The notes beneath the pieces were generated by a model. The model was given only the letters and a program-made list of their open reading frames with translations, made no database searches and was not told where the DNA came from. A stretch of 64,000 bases of DNA from Rugamonas rivuli (GTDB lineage Bacteria; Pseudomonadota; Gammaproteobacteria; Burkholderiales; Burkholderiaceae_D): NCBI RefSeq assembly GCF_009380165.1, contig NZ_WHUF01000005.1, forward strand, positions 124,001 to 188,000, in the 5' to 3' direction. The translations under genes were made by a program, and so were the position numbers. Positions within the stretch are counted from its first letter, which is position 1, and each line of letters begins with the position of its first letter. Of this stretch, positions 43,429-52,440 are shown piece by piece.

Positions 43429-45579
43429 ATGTCCTTTCTCTCCGACATTAGCTTCGGCTTCGGCGCCAAGTTACCCATGATCCTGCAAACGGAGGCGACT
43501 GAGTGTGGCCTGGCCTGTCTTGGAATGGTCGCTGGCTACCATGGCTACCGAACCGACCTGGCCAGCATGCGGCAACGGTTCCCGATCTCGCTAAAAGGGG
43601 CAACGCTAGCACACCTGATCAAGATCGCCAATCGCCTAAGTGTGGGGACGCGCCCTCTCAAGCTCGATATCGAAGATTTGGGGCGATTAAAACTTCCGTG
43701 CGTGCTGCATTGGAATTTCAACCATTTCGTCGTGCTCAAAGAGGTTGGCACCAAGACTATTACCATCCATGATCCCGCCTTCGGCATGCGCAAGCTGTCG
43801 CTCGACGAGGCGTCCAAGTCATTCACCGGGGTGGCGCTAGAGCTGTGGCCCGATGCCAATTTCAAGCCTCGGGAAAAAAAACTGCCGGTCAGGCTGCGCA
43901 GTCTGACCGGCCGCATAACCGGCCTGTCGCGCTCCTTCAGCCAGATCCTGCTGCTGGCGATGTCTCTTGAAGTGTTCGCGTTGGTCAGTCCCTTCTTCCT
44001 GCAATGGGTGTTGGACAACGTCATCGTGTCGGCCGATCGCGATCTGCTTACAACATTAGCGCTCGGTTTTGGCTTGTTGATGCTGATGCAGCAAGCGGTG
44101 GGCGGAATTCGTTCCTGGGTGATCATGTACATGGGAACGACCCTCAATATTCAGTGGCGCGCCAATGTATTCACTCATTTGATCCGCTTGCCGATGCAAT
44201 ATTTCGAAAAGCGCCATCTGGGCGACGTAGTGTCGCGATTCGGGACGATTGATCAGATTCAACACACTCTGACGACGTCGTTCCTGGAAGCGATCCTTGA
44301 CGGCCTCATGGCGGTTGTGACGCTGGTGGTGATGTTTATCTTTAGCGCGGTTCTGGGGTGGATCGCAGTGGGCGCGATGGCGCTCTATGCCCTCTCCCGC
44401 TGGGCCTGGTATCGGCCACTGCTGAATGCAACTGAAGAACAAATCGTCCATGCTGCCAAGCAGCAAAGCCACTTCCTTGAAACCGTACGCGGCGTCAAGG
44501 CGATCAAGCTATTTCAACGCCAAGACGAGCGGCGCGCCAGTTGGTTAACATTGCTGGTCGACCAGATCAATGCCGATGTCCGCGTGCAAAAGCTTCAGCT
44601 GCTTTACCGGCTCCTCAATGGGGTGCTGTTTGGGATCGAAAACATTCTAATCATTTGGCTTGGCGCCAAGATGGTTTTGGATGGGAATTTCAGCGTTGGC
44701 GTGTTGATGGCCTTCATCGCCTACAAAGGGCAGTTCGACTCTCGCGTGGGCTCACTGATAGACAAATTCATGGAGGTGAAGATGCTGCAGCTGCAAGGCG
44801 AGCGGCTGGCGGACATCGTCCTGACCGAACCGGAGGATCTACACGGAACCCGCGAATCACACCTGTGTGTCAAGTTAACGGAAGACATCGAGATCTGCAA
44901 TCTGCGCTATCGCTACGCCGAACAAGAACCCTATGTCATCGACGACATCAGCCTGAGAATCGCAGCCGGCGAATCGGTGGCCATCATCGGCCCATCAGGA
45001 TGTGGCAAGACCACGCTGATGAATGTGCTGTTGGGAATATTGCCTGCCAGCGAGGGCGATGTCCTGATCGGTGGCATTAACCTCAAGCAGGTGGGCATCG
45101 ATGCACTGAGGGGGATGGTCGGCACCGTACTGCAAGACGACGTTCTGTTCGCCGGCTCCATCGCCGACAACATCAGCTTCTTCGATCCCCAAGTGGATCA
45201 GCAATGGGTCGAGGAATGCGCGCAGATGGCGGCAATCGCCCCAGAGATAGAGGGCATGCCAATGGGCTACCGCACGCTGGTGGGTGACATGGGCACCGTG
45301 CTATCGGGAGGACAAAAGCAACGTGTGCTCTTAGCACGCGCTTTGTACAAACGGCCCAGGATCCTGTTCCTTGACGAGGCCACCAGCCATCTGGACATCG
45401 ACAAGGAATATGAGGTGAACGCAGCGGTCAAAGCACTGGACATCACACGAATTATCATTGCGCACCGACCCCAAACGATCGCCACAGCCGATCGGGTAAT
45501 TGTACTGACGGGCGGAAAAGTTGTGCATGACTCTGCAGTCCCCGTCGCAAATGCTGAAAACGGACAAAAGGTTGCATAG
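43429..45579 (+). CDS. Peptidase-C39 ABC exporter (CvaB/RaxB type)
   Basis: This 716-residue fusion removes double-glycine leaders and exports the peptide. The N-terminal C39 papain-like domain has the oxyanion Gln20 and nucleophile Cys26 in QTEATECGLAC, His99 in FNHFVVL and Asp115 in IHDPAFG, all intact. A six-helix ABC membrane domain spans about 160-440. The nucleotide-binding domain has Walker A GPSGCGKTT, signature LSGGQKQRVLLARAL and Walker B RILFLDEATSHLD. Its substrate is most simply the GG-leader peptide encoded at 39678-39884. Confidence 0.95.
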   Translation: MSFLSDISFGFGAKLPMILQTEATECGLACLGMVAGYHGYRTDLASMRQRFPISLKGATLAHLIKIANRLSVGTRPLKLDIEDLGRLKLPCVLHWNFNHFVVLKEVGTKTITIHDPAFGMRKLSLDEASKSFTGVALELWPDANFKPREKKLPVRLRSLTGRITGLSRSFSQILLLAMSLEVFALVSPFFLQWVLDNVIVSADRDLLTTLALGFGLLMLMQQAVGGIRSWVIMYMGTTLNIQWRANVFTHLIRLPMQYFEKRHLGDVVSRFGTIDQIQHTLTTSFLEAILDGLMAVVTLVVMFIFSAVLGWIAVGAMALYALSRWAWYRPLLNATEEQIVHAAKQQSHFLETVRGVKAIKLFQRQDERRASWLTLLVDQINADVRVQKLQLLYRLLNGVLFGIENILIIWLGAKMVLDGNFSVGVLMAFIAYKGQFDSRVGSLIDKFMEVKMLQLQGERLADIVLTEPEDLHGTRESHLCVKLTEDIEICNLRYRYAEQEPYVIDDISLRIAAGESVAIIGPSGCGKTTLMNVLLGILPASEGDVLIGGINLKQVGIDALRGMVGTVLQDDVLFAGSIADNISFFDPQVDQQWVEECAQMAAIAPEIEGMPMGYRTLVGDMGTVLSGGQKQRVLLARALYKRPRILFLDEATSHLDIDKEYEVNAAVKALDITRIIIAHRPQTIATADRVIVLTGGKVVHDSAVPVANAENGQKVA

Positions 45580-45597
45580 CGCAGTTTTGCACCTGGG

Positions 45598-45838
45598 GTG
45601 TCCCTATGTCCTTCGTCCAGCATTTATACGCGGTGCCTGGCAATAAACTGTTCCGTCTCGCATCATGGCTTACATGACATCGCATCGGCGTCTGGCGAGA
45701 GCAATCAATGCTTGGTTGTGGCACTTGCCTTGGCTAATCTTTCGGGCATAGTAAGCCCGTGATACGGGGTCTCGTAGCGCCGCGAAGGCAGATAGGAACA
45801 ACGCTAGCTTGAGTACTTTGTTTCCACGTCGAGATGGA
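45598..45838 (-). pseudogene. Truncated IS110-family end, inverted relative to the intact copy
   Basis: Read leftward it encodes the C-terminal ~55 residues of a transposase very like the intact one (SRRGNKVLKLALFLSAFAAL, then DPVSRAYYARKISQGKCHNQ). It has an in-frame stop after CDV-M (TAA where the intact copy has TAC) and ends with the same GACGAAGGACATAGGGACAC terminus. It is cut at about 45838 inside the gene, so it is a fossil that cannot transpose alone. Confidence 0.88.
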
Positions 45839-46048
45839 ACAGCAGCCCAACTTTTGGCCGGGTCCACCTATGCTGTCCATCTGGAAGAGATGCTACAAAG
45901 CCTGTCACCGCTAAATCGAGCTGCCGACCCGGCGAACTATGCCGCAGCACTTGCCATTCAAGGAGTTCCGGAGAACGAGGTAATGTCCTTTCTTCACAAG
46001 CTGGGGCTCGTTCTCATGGCCAGCCCCGGTCAAACTTGGGAGCGCTAG
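45839..46048 (+). pseudogene. C-terminal fragment of an unknown gene cut by the IS110 remnant
   Basis: An open frame of about 66 codons (QLLAGSTYAVHLEEMLQSLS, then VPENEVMSFLHKLGLVLMAS) runs to a stop at 46048. The frame's apparent start lies within the IS110 remnant and is an artefact of fusion. The fragment reads like real helical coding sequence and is probably what is left of an element gene after insertion and deletion. Family unknown. Confidence 0.35.
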
Positions 46049-46182
46049 GTACCAAACCAGTCACAAAGAAGGGAACCTAGACCTCGGCGAAAATGACCAA
46101 TGGCCAACAGCTTACGTCTATTGATCATAAGCGGCACGCGGTGCCGGCGACATCCGAGCCGCCTAGTGCGCCCAGGGATTCC

Positions 46183-47373
46183 TTAATAGGGATTGCTACA
46201 GAAGTCGGCCCAAGCTTGCATCAGCGCGATACGTTTGTCCAGCAGGTCGCCGCGCCTGTAGGCGGCCTCAACCCGATCGGGTAAGCTGTGGGCAAGCGCA
46301 TGTTCGCAAACCTCCCGCGTAAAGGCGTTACCGGCCGCCTCGGCGCACCAGTCGCGGAAAGTGGAGCGGAAGCCATGGACGGTGATATCGGTGCGCTGCA
46401 GGCGCCGCAGCACAGCCGTAAGGCTCATATCGGACAACGGTCGGTCTTTCATTCCCGGAAAGAGCAATTCGCATCGACGCGGCAATGCGTTCAGCAGCGC
46501 CAAGGCTGCATCCGACAATGGCACCCGATGCTCCTTGCCAGCCTTCATCCGCTCCGCCGGCACAATCCATAGTCGCGCGTGCACATCCACTTCCTCCCAC
46601 ACGGCACCGCGCACCTCCCCAGACCGCGCCGCCGTCAGGATGGCAAACTCCAAAGCCCGCGCAGACATGCCCACACAAAGGCGTAACGCCACCATAAAGG
46701 CGCCCGCTTCCCGCCAAGGCAGAGCTGGATGGTTTTTGACCGGGGCCACTTTGTTCGGATTGGCCAGCAGATTGTCCAGGTGTCCGCGCCAGCGCGCCGG
46801 ATTCTCCCCATGCCGGAACTTGCTCACGGTCGCCCAATCAAGGATGCTCTCGACGCGGCCGCGCAGACGCGTAGCCGTCTCCGTTTTGGTGTTCCAGATC
46901 GGCGTGAGCACTTTGACCACGAGGTTGGTGTCAATGTCTGCCACAGGCAGGACACCGATGACCGGGGACGCATAGGCTTTCAGCGTACTGCTCCACTGCG
47001 CAGCATGCTTAGGATTGCGCCAGCCAGCCCGATGCGCGGCGATGTACGCGGCGGCGCACTCGTCAAACGTCATCCTCTTGGCGTTCTCGGCCGCGAGGGC
47101 GGTCGCTGCTACGCGCCGCGCGGCCAGCGGATCGATGCCCTCGGCGATCTGTAGCCGGCAGCCCCTGGCCAGCGCCCTGGCACGCGCAAGATCGACGACG
47201 CTACAGGCGCCCAGACCCATCTCGTGCCGCTTGCCATGGAGCGTATAGCGAAAAATCCAGCTCTTGGTGCCAGTGCGGGACACCTGCAGCAGCAGGCCGC
47301 CGCCGTCGACGTAGTAGCCCGGTTGCCGTGTCTTGCTGACACCCAGCGCTGTCAGCCTGTTTATTTGGACCAT
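46183..47373 (-). CDS. int: P4-type tyrosine integrase
   Basis: This 396-residue site-specific recombinase has an N-terminal DUF4102 arm-binding domain (VDGGGLLLQVSRTGTKSWIF) and a core-binding domain (about 100-195). The catalytic domain has Arg250 (LTAARSGEVRG), His333 and Arg336 (HGFRSTF), a His near 358-362 (EHALAHS) and Tyr372 (AAYRRGD). All catalytic residues appear present. It starts 290 bases from the 3' end of tRNA-Ser and points away from it, the usual layout for an element integrated in the 3' end of a tRNA gene. Confidence 0.95.
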   Translation of the reverse strand: MVQINRLTALGVSKTRQPGYYVDGGGLLLQVSRTGTKSWIFRYTLHGKRHEMGLGACSVVDLARARALARGCRLQIAEGIDPLAARRVAATALAAENAKRMTFDECAAAYIAAHRAGWRNPKHAAQWSSTLKAYASPVIGVLPVADIDTNLVVKVLTPIWNTKTETATRLRGRVESILDWATVSKFRHGENPARWRGHLDNLLANPNKVAPVKNHPALPWREAGAFMVALRLCVGMSARALEFAILTAARSGEVRGAVWEEVDVHARLWIVPAERMKAGKEHRVPLSDAALALLNALPRRCELLFPGMKDRPLSDMSLTAVLRRLQRTDITVHGFRSTFRDWCAEAAGNAFTREVCEHALAHSLPDRVEAAYRRGDLLDKRIALMQAWADFCSNPY

Positions 47374-47526
47374 GATCGCCCCTCGCGCGGTGCGCAGAGG
47401 TCATTTTAGCGCTCAGGCCTGTATGAGCATTTGATGCTGCGGGTGTGTGCTGCGAGGCACTGCCGACGGCGAAAGGTGGCACGATGGACCTCCGACGGCG
47501 CAACGGAGCGCTGTTCCGCCATAAAT

Positions 47527-47550
47527 CCTACCCCCCTGCCTACCCCCCTG
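47527..47550. repeat. Tandem 12-bp repeats, candidate integrase arm sites
   Basis: CCTACCCCCCTG occurs twice without a gap, at 47527-47538 and 47539-47550, between the integrase start and the tRNA-Ser end. C-rich direct repeats in this place are typical of arm-type integrase sites. The rest of 47374-47630 shows no gene. Confidence 0.55.
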
Positions 47551-47629
47551 CGAGTGCTGGCTTTGGGCGGTCAACGGCGGACGTCACTGGACAATAAAAA
47601 GGCCGTTTCTCCTATGAGAACGTACAAAT

Positions 47630-47656
47630 AAAAAAACCCGCCGAAGCGGGTTTTTA
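47630..47656 (-). terminator. Terminator downstream of tRNA-Ser
   Basis: Read leftward, AACCCGC-TTCG-GCGGGTT is followed by a run of at least seven T. It starts seven bases after the tRNA CCA end and terminates tRNA-Ser transcription before the integrase region. Confidence 0.85.
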
Positions 47657-47662
47657 GTGTAC

Positions 47663-47755
47663 TGGCGGAGACGGTGGGATTCGAACCCACGATACAGGTA
47701 TAAGCCGTATGCATCCTTAGCAGGGATGTGCCTTCGGCCACTCGGCCACGTCTCC
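47663..47755 (-). tRNA. serX: tRNA-Ser (GCU anticodon), integration site of the element
   Basis: A 93-base type II tRNA runs leftward. Acceptor GGAGACG at 47755-47749 pairs with CGTCTCC, and encoded G-CCA ends at 47663. The anticodon loop CTGCTAA gives GCT (47719-47721). The long variable arm is TACGGCTTATACCTGTA. The T loop is in GGGTTCGAATCCC. Its 3' end faces the integrase gene, so it forms one junction of the integrated element and stays intact. The symbol serX is a conventional label only. Confidence 0.95.
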
Positions 47756-47868
47756 TAGTCGATTACTCAACTATGTCTTTTCTACCAAACTGCGCTAGAG
47801 CAGACGAGCGTCATAGTATAGACCGAGACACATTTGGTCAAGGCTACCCGACGATATTTTTTGAAAAA

Positions 47869-49116
47869 TTATGCCTTTTCCAATTCGAACGCTTTGTGCA
47901 GCGCGCGAACGGCCAGCTCCATGTATTTTTCGTCGATCAGCACGGAGATTTTGATCTCCGACGTGGAGATCATCATGATGTTGATGCCCTCTTCCGACAA
48001 GGTGCGGAACATCTGCGACGCCACGCCCACGTGCGAACGCATGCCGACGCCGACCACGGAGATCTTCGATACCTTGGCGTCGCCGGTGATGCTGGCAGCA
48101 CCGAGCTCTTCCTTGGTGCCGTTCAGCACGTCCACGGCGCGCTGGTAGTCGTTGCGCGAGACGGTGAAGGTGAAATCGGTTTTACCATCGACCGACTGGT
48201 TCTGGATGATCATGTCGACTTCGATGTTGGCGTCGGCCACCGGGCCCAGGATGTGGTACGCCACGCCCGGACGGTCTGGCACGCCCAGTACGGTGATTTT
48301 GGCCTCATCGCGGTTGAACGCGATACCGGAGATGACTGCTTGTTCCATATGTGTGTCTTCCTCAAACGAAATCAGGGTGCCCGAGTTGGCTTCTACTTCC
48401 AGGTCCAGCATGGGGTCGGTCAGCGACGACAGCACACGGGTCGGCACGCGGTAGTTACCGGCGAATTCGACCGAACGGGTCTGCAGCACTTTCGAGCCCA
48501 GCGACGCCAGTTCCAGCATTTCTTCAAACGTGATCGCCTTCAGGCGGCGCGCTTCCGACACCACGCGCGGATCGGTCGTGTACACGCCGTCGACGTCGGT
48601 GAAGATCAGGCATTCGTCGGCCTTCATCGCGGCGGCGATCGCCACGGCGGAAGTGTCCGAACCACCACGGCCGAGGGTCGAGATGTTGCCGCCCTCATCC
48701 ACGCCCTGGAAGCCGGTGATGATGACGATCTTGCCGTCGTCCAGGTCGCGGTTGACCTTTTCATTGTCGATCGACTGGATGCGGGCCTTGGTGAAAGCGG
48801 AATCGGTTTTAATCGCGACTTGCCAGCCGGCGTAGGACACGGCTTTCTTGCCGATCGCCAGCAGCGCCATCGACAGCAGGCCAACCGATACTTGCTCGCC
48901 GGTGGAGGCGATCATGTCCAGTTCGCGCGGGTCAGGCTGCTCTTGAATTTCCTTGGCCAGGGCGATCAGGCGATTGGTCTCGCCGGACATTGCCGATGGC
49001 ACGACGACGATGCGGTGCCCGGCGTCATGCCACTTGGCGACACGCCGCGCCACGTTCTTGATACGGTCCGTCGAACCCATCGACGTACCGCCGTATTTGT
49101 GCACGATTAAAGCCAT
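47869..49116 (-). CDS. lysC: Aspartate kinase
   Basis: This 415-residue enzyme makes aspartyl phosphate, the first step to lysine, threonine and methionine. It has the kinase start MALIVHKYGGTSMG, a catalytic domain with GFQGVDEGGNISTLGRGGSD and FTDVDGVYTTDPR, and two C-terminal ACT domains (about 265-415; for example ITVLGVPDRPGVAYHIL and ISVVGVGMRSHVGVA), which bind the feedback inhibitor. The ATG at 49116 gives the family-typical start; the longer frame adds an unrelated leader. It lies just upstream of tRNA-Ser on the same strand. Confidence 0.97.
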   Translation of the reverse strand: MALIVHKYGGTSMGSTDRIKNVARRVAKWHDAGHRIVVVPSAMSGETNRLIALAKEIQEQPDPRELDMIASTGEQVSVGLLSMALLAIGKKAVSYAGWQVAIKTDSAFTKARIQSIDNEKVNRDLDDGKIVIITGFQGVDEGGNISTLGRGGSDTSAVAIAAAMKADECLIFTDVDGVYTTDPRVVSEARRLKAITFEEMLELASLGSKVLQTRSVEFAGNYRVPTRVLSSLTDPMLDLEVEANSGTLISFEEDTHMEQAVISGIAFNRDEAKITVLGVPDRPGVAYHILGPVADANIEVDMIIQNQSVDGKTDFTFTVSRNDYQRAVDVLNGTKEELGAASITGDAKVSKISVVGVGMRSHVGVASQMFRTLSEEGINIMMISTSEIKISVLIDEKYMELAVRALHKAFELEKA

Positions 49117-49259
49117 AACAGTGAGTTTTCCGCTCAAATAAAGGTAAATGGAACCCTTAACTCTACATGTCGCACTGCAAAATAACAAGTCAAAAAACTC
49201 ATAAAGTCATACCGAATAGACATATCTACATACAAAATTCGGCAGATAGGGGTGATTGT
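49117..49259. other. lysC-tilS intergenic region
   Basis: About 140 AT-rich bases that should contain the lysC promoter (leftward). No clear riboswitch hairpin is seen by eye. Confidence 0.35.
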
Positions 49260-50678
49260 CTATACAGCCTGCCAACGCAGGCGCCAGCGTGAAGCGCCCT
49301 CACCTACCAGCTGGTTGCAATCCATTCCGACCCCGGCCGCGAACAAGACCTGCTTGCCGGCGCTCAGCACCGGCAGGCGCGAACGCTCCCAGGCTGGAAT
49401 GTCCAGCGCCTGGTAATGGTACTTGAGTCCGCGTGTCGGACGGTTGTGGGCCGGCTTCAGGCGCTCGCCGCCTTTGCGGAATTCGATCAGCAGTTGCTGG
49501 CCGCGCAGCCAGTCGCCGTCCAGGCCGGCTTCGTCTTCGCCGGCCGGGTCGAAATGCAGCACGCCGCCGTAGGCCGGGAACGCCAGTTCCGTCTCGCCGT
49601 TCCAGCTGAAGGTGGTGCCCGGCGTTTTGTCGAACTCGTCTTCACGCGTGCCCTCCAGGTCGGCCAGCTTGGGTGTGATGTGCAGGCGATCACGGTGGCG
49701 TCTTACGTGACAATCGGGGTGCGTTACCAGAGGTTGGGCGCCGTCGCGCGCTTCCAGCAGTTGAGCCAGCATCTCGGACAGCCAGGCCGCGCTCGGCATG
49801 CGCAGGTTGCGGGTGCCGAACCAGTGGCGCAGCATGTTGTAGCTGCGGTCCAGGCTCAGCAGGCGCAGCTGGGCGATGTCGATGCAGTCGTCGACCAGGC
49901 ACAGCGCCAAGTCCTGCTGCGCCAACTCGGTCAGCAGGCGCTGGGCCGACTGCGCGTGCTGGGCGCTGCGCGCGAAGCGTTCCTGGAAGCCGGGGAAGGC
50001 CTCGGCCAGCGCCGGCATCACCTTGTGGCGCAGCGCGTTGCGGGCGAAGCGTGGATCGTCGTTGGATTCGTCGTTGATGTGGGCGATGCCGTGCTCGGCT
50101 ACGTAAGCCGACAGCTGCTTGCGCGAGGCCGGCAGCAGCGGACGCGCCATCACCAGGCCGGGATTGGCCAGCAGTTCCGGCGCGGCGTTGGCGGCATCCA
50201 TGCCGGACAGGCCGGCCGGACCGGAGCCGCGCAGCAGTTGCAGCAGCACGGTCTCGGCCTGGTCGTCGAGGTGGTGCGCGGTCAGCAGCAGCGGCACGCC
50301 GTGCGCGGCGCACAGCGCGCCCAGCGCGGCGTAGCGCACTTTGCGGGCGGCCGCTTCGGTGCCGCTCTTCTGCTGGTCCGCCAGTTGCACGCGGCGCGCT
50401 TCGAAGGTCACGCCCAGCGCGGCGCAGGCTTGCTCGCAGTGGCTCAGCCAGGCGTCGGCATTGGCGCTGATGCCGTGATGGATGTGGAAGGCGTACAAGG
50501 CCACGCCATGCGCTTGCGCGTAGGCGTGCGCCAGGTGGAGCAGCGCTGACGAGTCGAGGCCGCCACTGAGGGCCACGGCCATGCGTGGCGCCGCTGCTGC
50601 ATTCGCTTGCTGCGCCAGCGCGGCGGCGACGGCTTGCTCAAAGGTCGAGGTCAGGGTCGGGATCTGTTGCTTCTTCAA
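49260..50678 (-). CDS. tilS: tRNA(Ile)-lysidine synthase
   Basis: This 472-residue enzyme converts the wobble cytidine of tRNA-Ile(CAU) to lysidine, which makes it read AUA. The PP-loop ATPase motif is ALSGGLDSSALLHLA near residue 36, followed by FHIHHGIS and a TAHHLDDQAETVLLQLLRG block. The C-terminal TilS domain has FRKGGERLKPAHNRPTRGLK. I place the start at TTG 50678, six bases after GGAG; the first in-frame ATG (50708) lies inside a terminator hairpin and has no ribosome site. Confidence 0.93.
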   Translation of the reverse strand: MKKQQIPTLTSTFEQAVAAALAQQANAAAAPRMAVALSGGLDSSALLHLAHAYAQAHGVALYAFHIHHGISANADAWLSHCEQACAALGVTFEARRVQLADQQKSGTEAAARKVRYAALGALCAAHGVPLLLTAHHLDDQAETVLLQLLRGSGPAGLSGMDAANAAPELLANPGLVMARPLLPASRKQLSAYVAEHGIAHINDESNDDPRFARNALRHKVMPALAEAFPGFQERFARSAQHAQSAQRLLTELAQQDLALCLVDDCIDIAQLRLLSLDRSYNMLRHWFGTRNLRMPSAAWLSEMLAQLLEARDGAQPLVTHPDCHVRRHRDRLHITPKLADLEGTREDEFDKTPGTTFSWNGETELAFPAYGGVLHFDPAGEDEAGLDGDWLRGQQLLIEFRKGGERLKPAHNRPTRGLKYHYQALDIPAWERSRLPVLSAGKQVLFAAGVGMDCNQLVGEGASRWRLRWQAV

Positions 50679-50698
50679 TTGCTGCTCCAAAATGCAAA

Positions 50699-50718
50699 CC
50701 GGGGGCATGCGCCCCCGG
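50699..50718 (-). terminator. accA terminator hairpin
   Basis: CCGGGGGC-ATGC-GCCCCCGG is an eight-pair GC-rich stem followed leftward by TTTGCATTTT. It lies 24 bases past the accA stop and before tilS, so it attenuates read-through from accA. Confidence 0.6.
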
Positions 50719-50741
50719 TCGTTGTGTCATGCCGCGCGCGA

Positions 50742-51716
50742 TTACTCTTGCGGCGTGGTTTCTTTGAACTTACCGTAGCTCATCAGCTTTTCGTGACGGG
50801 CTTCCAGCAGGTCCTTGGTCTTCATGCCGTGGAACTGGCGCAGCGAATCAGCCAGCGCGCGCTTGAGCAGCGTGGCCATCTGCTTCGGATCGCGGTGCGC
50901 GCCGCCCAGCGGCTCGGTGACGATCTTGTCGATCAGGCCCATGGCCTTCAGACGGTGCGCGGTCAGGCCCAGCGCTTCGGCCGCATCGGCGGCGCGCTCG
51001 GACGTTTTCCACAGGATCGATGCGCAGCCTTCCGGCGAGATCACCGAGTAGGTTGCGTATTGCAGCATCAGCACAGCGTCGCCGACGGCAATCGCCAGCG
51101 CACCGCCGGAGCCGCCTTCGCCGATGATGGTGGCGATCAGCGGCACTTTCAGTTCCGCCATCACGTACAGGTTGTGGCCGATCGCTTCCGACTGGCCGCG
51201 CTCTTCAGCGTCGATGCCTGGGAACGCGCCCGGCGTATCGACGAAGGTGAAGATAGGGATGCCGAATTTTTCGGCCAGCTTCATCAGGCGCATGGCCTTG
51301 CGATAGCCTTCAGGCTTAGGCATGCCGAAGTTGCGCATCGCGCGTTCCTTGGTGTCGCGGCCCTTTTGATGGCCGATGACCATGCAAGCCTGGCCGTTGA
51401 AGCGCGCCAGGCCGCCGACTACCGACAGGTCGTCGGCATAGCTGCGGTCGCCGTGCAGTTCGTGGAAGTCGGTAAAGATTTCGTTGACGTAGTCCATCGT
51501 GTATGGACGCTGCGGGTGGCGCGCGATTTGCGCAACCTGCCAAGGGGTCAGCTTGGCGTAGATGTCTTTGGTCAGTTGCTGGCTCTTTTTGGCCAGACGG
51601 TCGATCTCCTCAGAGATATCGACAGCCGAATCGTCCTGAACGAAACGCAGCTCTTCGATTTTGCCATCGAGTTCGGCGATCGGTTGCTCAAAGTTGAGGA
51701 AAGTCGTTTTGGTCAT
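50742..51716 (-). CDS. accA: Acetyl-CoA carboxylase carboxyltransferase subunit alpha
   Basis: This 324-residue subunit, with AccD, moves the carboxyl group from biotin to acetyl-CoA in the first step of fatty-acid synthesis. Typical blocks include [20 protein letters not shown], the oxyanion-forming [15 protein letters not shown] and [21 protein letters not shown] five bases before the ATG at 51716 fixes the start; nine upstream in-frame codons are excluded. Confidence 0.98.
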   Translation of the reverse strand: MTKTTFLNFEQPIAELDGKIEELRFVQDDSAVDISEEIDRLAKKSQQLTKDIYAKLTPWQVAQIARHPQRPYTMDYVNEIFTDFHELHGDRSYADDLSVVGGLARFNGQACMVIGHQKGRDTKERAMRNFGMPKPEGYRKAMRLMKLAEKFGIPIFTFVDTPGAFPGIDAEERGQSEAIGHNLYVMAELKVPLIATIIGEGGSGGALAIAVGDAVLMLQYATYSVISPEGCASILWKTSERAADAAEALGLTAHRLKAMGLIDKIVTEPLGGAHRDPKQMATLLKRALADSLRQFHGMKTKDLLEARHEKLMSYGKFKETTPQE

Positions 51717-51780
51717 TGTACCTCCGTGATTATTCTCAGCCATGCGGGCACGAAAAAGCCTCGCACAGCGATTAGAGCAT

Positions 51781-52440
51781 CTATTCTACAGCAACCGGGT
51801 CCAGACTACGCCATAAGTACCAGGTGGCGACGGTGCGCCAGGGTTCCCAGTTGGCCGAAACCTCGCGCGCATCGCTGCGGGAGACGGGTTCGCCGGAAAA
51901 ATAATTCTGGCTGATGCCCTGGATCAGGCCGGGGTCATCGAGCGGCAGAACATTCGGTCGCAACAGATTAAATATCAAAAACATCTCGGCTGTCCAGCGG
52001 CCGATGCCGCGGATCTGCACCAGTTCGGCGATGACGGCTTCGTCATCCATCTGGTCCCACTGGCTGGTGTGGACGCGCTTGTTCTTGAAGTGGTCGGCCA
52101 GGTCGAGGATGTATTCGGTCTTGCGCTTGGACAGGCCGCAGGCCGCCAATTGCTCGGCGCCGGCCTTGATGATCTGCGCCGGCGTGCATTTCGGGCTGAC
52201 CAGCAGCAGCTTTTTCCAGGCGACGTCGGCCGCCTTGGTGGTCACTTGCTGGCCGACGATGGAACGCGCCAAGGTGGTAAACGGGTCGTCATGGCCGACC
52301 AGGTGCAGGTCGCCAAATTGCGGGATCAGCTTTTTCATGATGCGGTCCCGCTTCATGAGCTCGATCTTGGCCTCTTCCCAGTACGGCGGCACGGCCGATA
52401 CCGGGCCGCCTGCGCCCTCGTTATCCTTGGCGCTGACCAT
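51781..52440 (-). CDS. DNA-3-methyladenine glycosylase II (AlkA/HhH-GPD type)
   Basis: This 219-residue base-excision repair enzyme has an HhH-GPD fold: [21 protein letters not shown], then the helix-hairpin-helix [18 protein letters not shown] and the catalytic Asp in [10 protein letters not shown]. It removes alkylated bases from DNA. It lacks the iron-sulphur cysteines of Nth/MutY. Its start overlaps the cysS stop (TAATG), so the two are translationally coupled. Confidence 0.92.
   Translation of the reverse strand: MVSAKDNEGAGGPVSAVPPYWEEAKIELMKRDRIMKKLIPQFGDLHLVGHDDPFTTLARSIVGQQVTTKAADVAWKKLLLVSPKCTPAQIIKAGAEQLAACGLSKRKTEYILDLADHFKNKRVHTSQWDQMDDEAVIAELVQIRGIGRWTAEMFLIFNLLRPNVLPLDDPGLIQGISQNYFSGEPVSRSDAREVSANWEPWRTVATWYLWRSLDPVAVE

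Noticed and set aside
45809-45838. Start of a rightward gene MSTLFPRRDG...
   Set aside because: These codons are the antisense of the IS110 remnant; only the part after about 45839 could be old coding sequence.
47728-49110. Rightward 460-codon frame over lysC
   Set aside because: Antisense shadow; lysC is unambiguous on the other strand.
50679-50708. ATG at 50708 as tilS start
   Set aside because: It lies in the accA terminator hairpin with no ribosome site; TTG 50678 has GGAG at a six-base distance.
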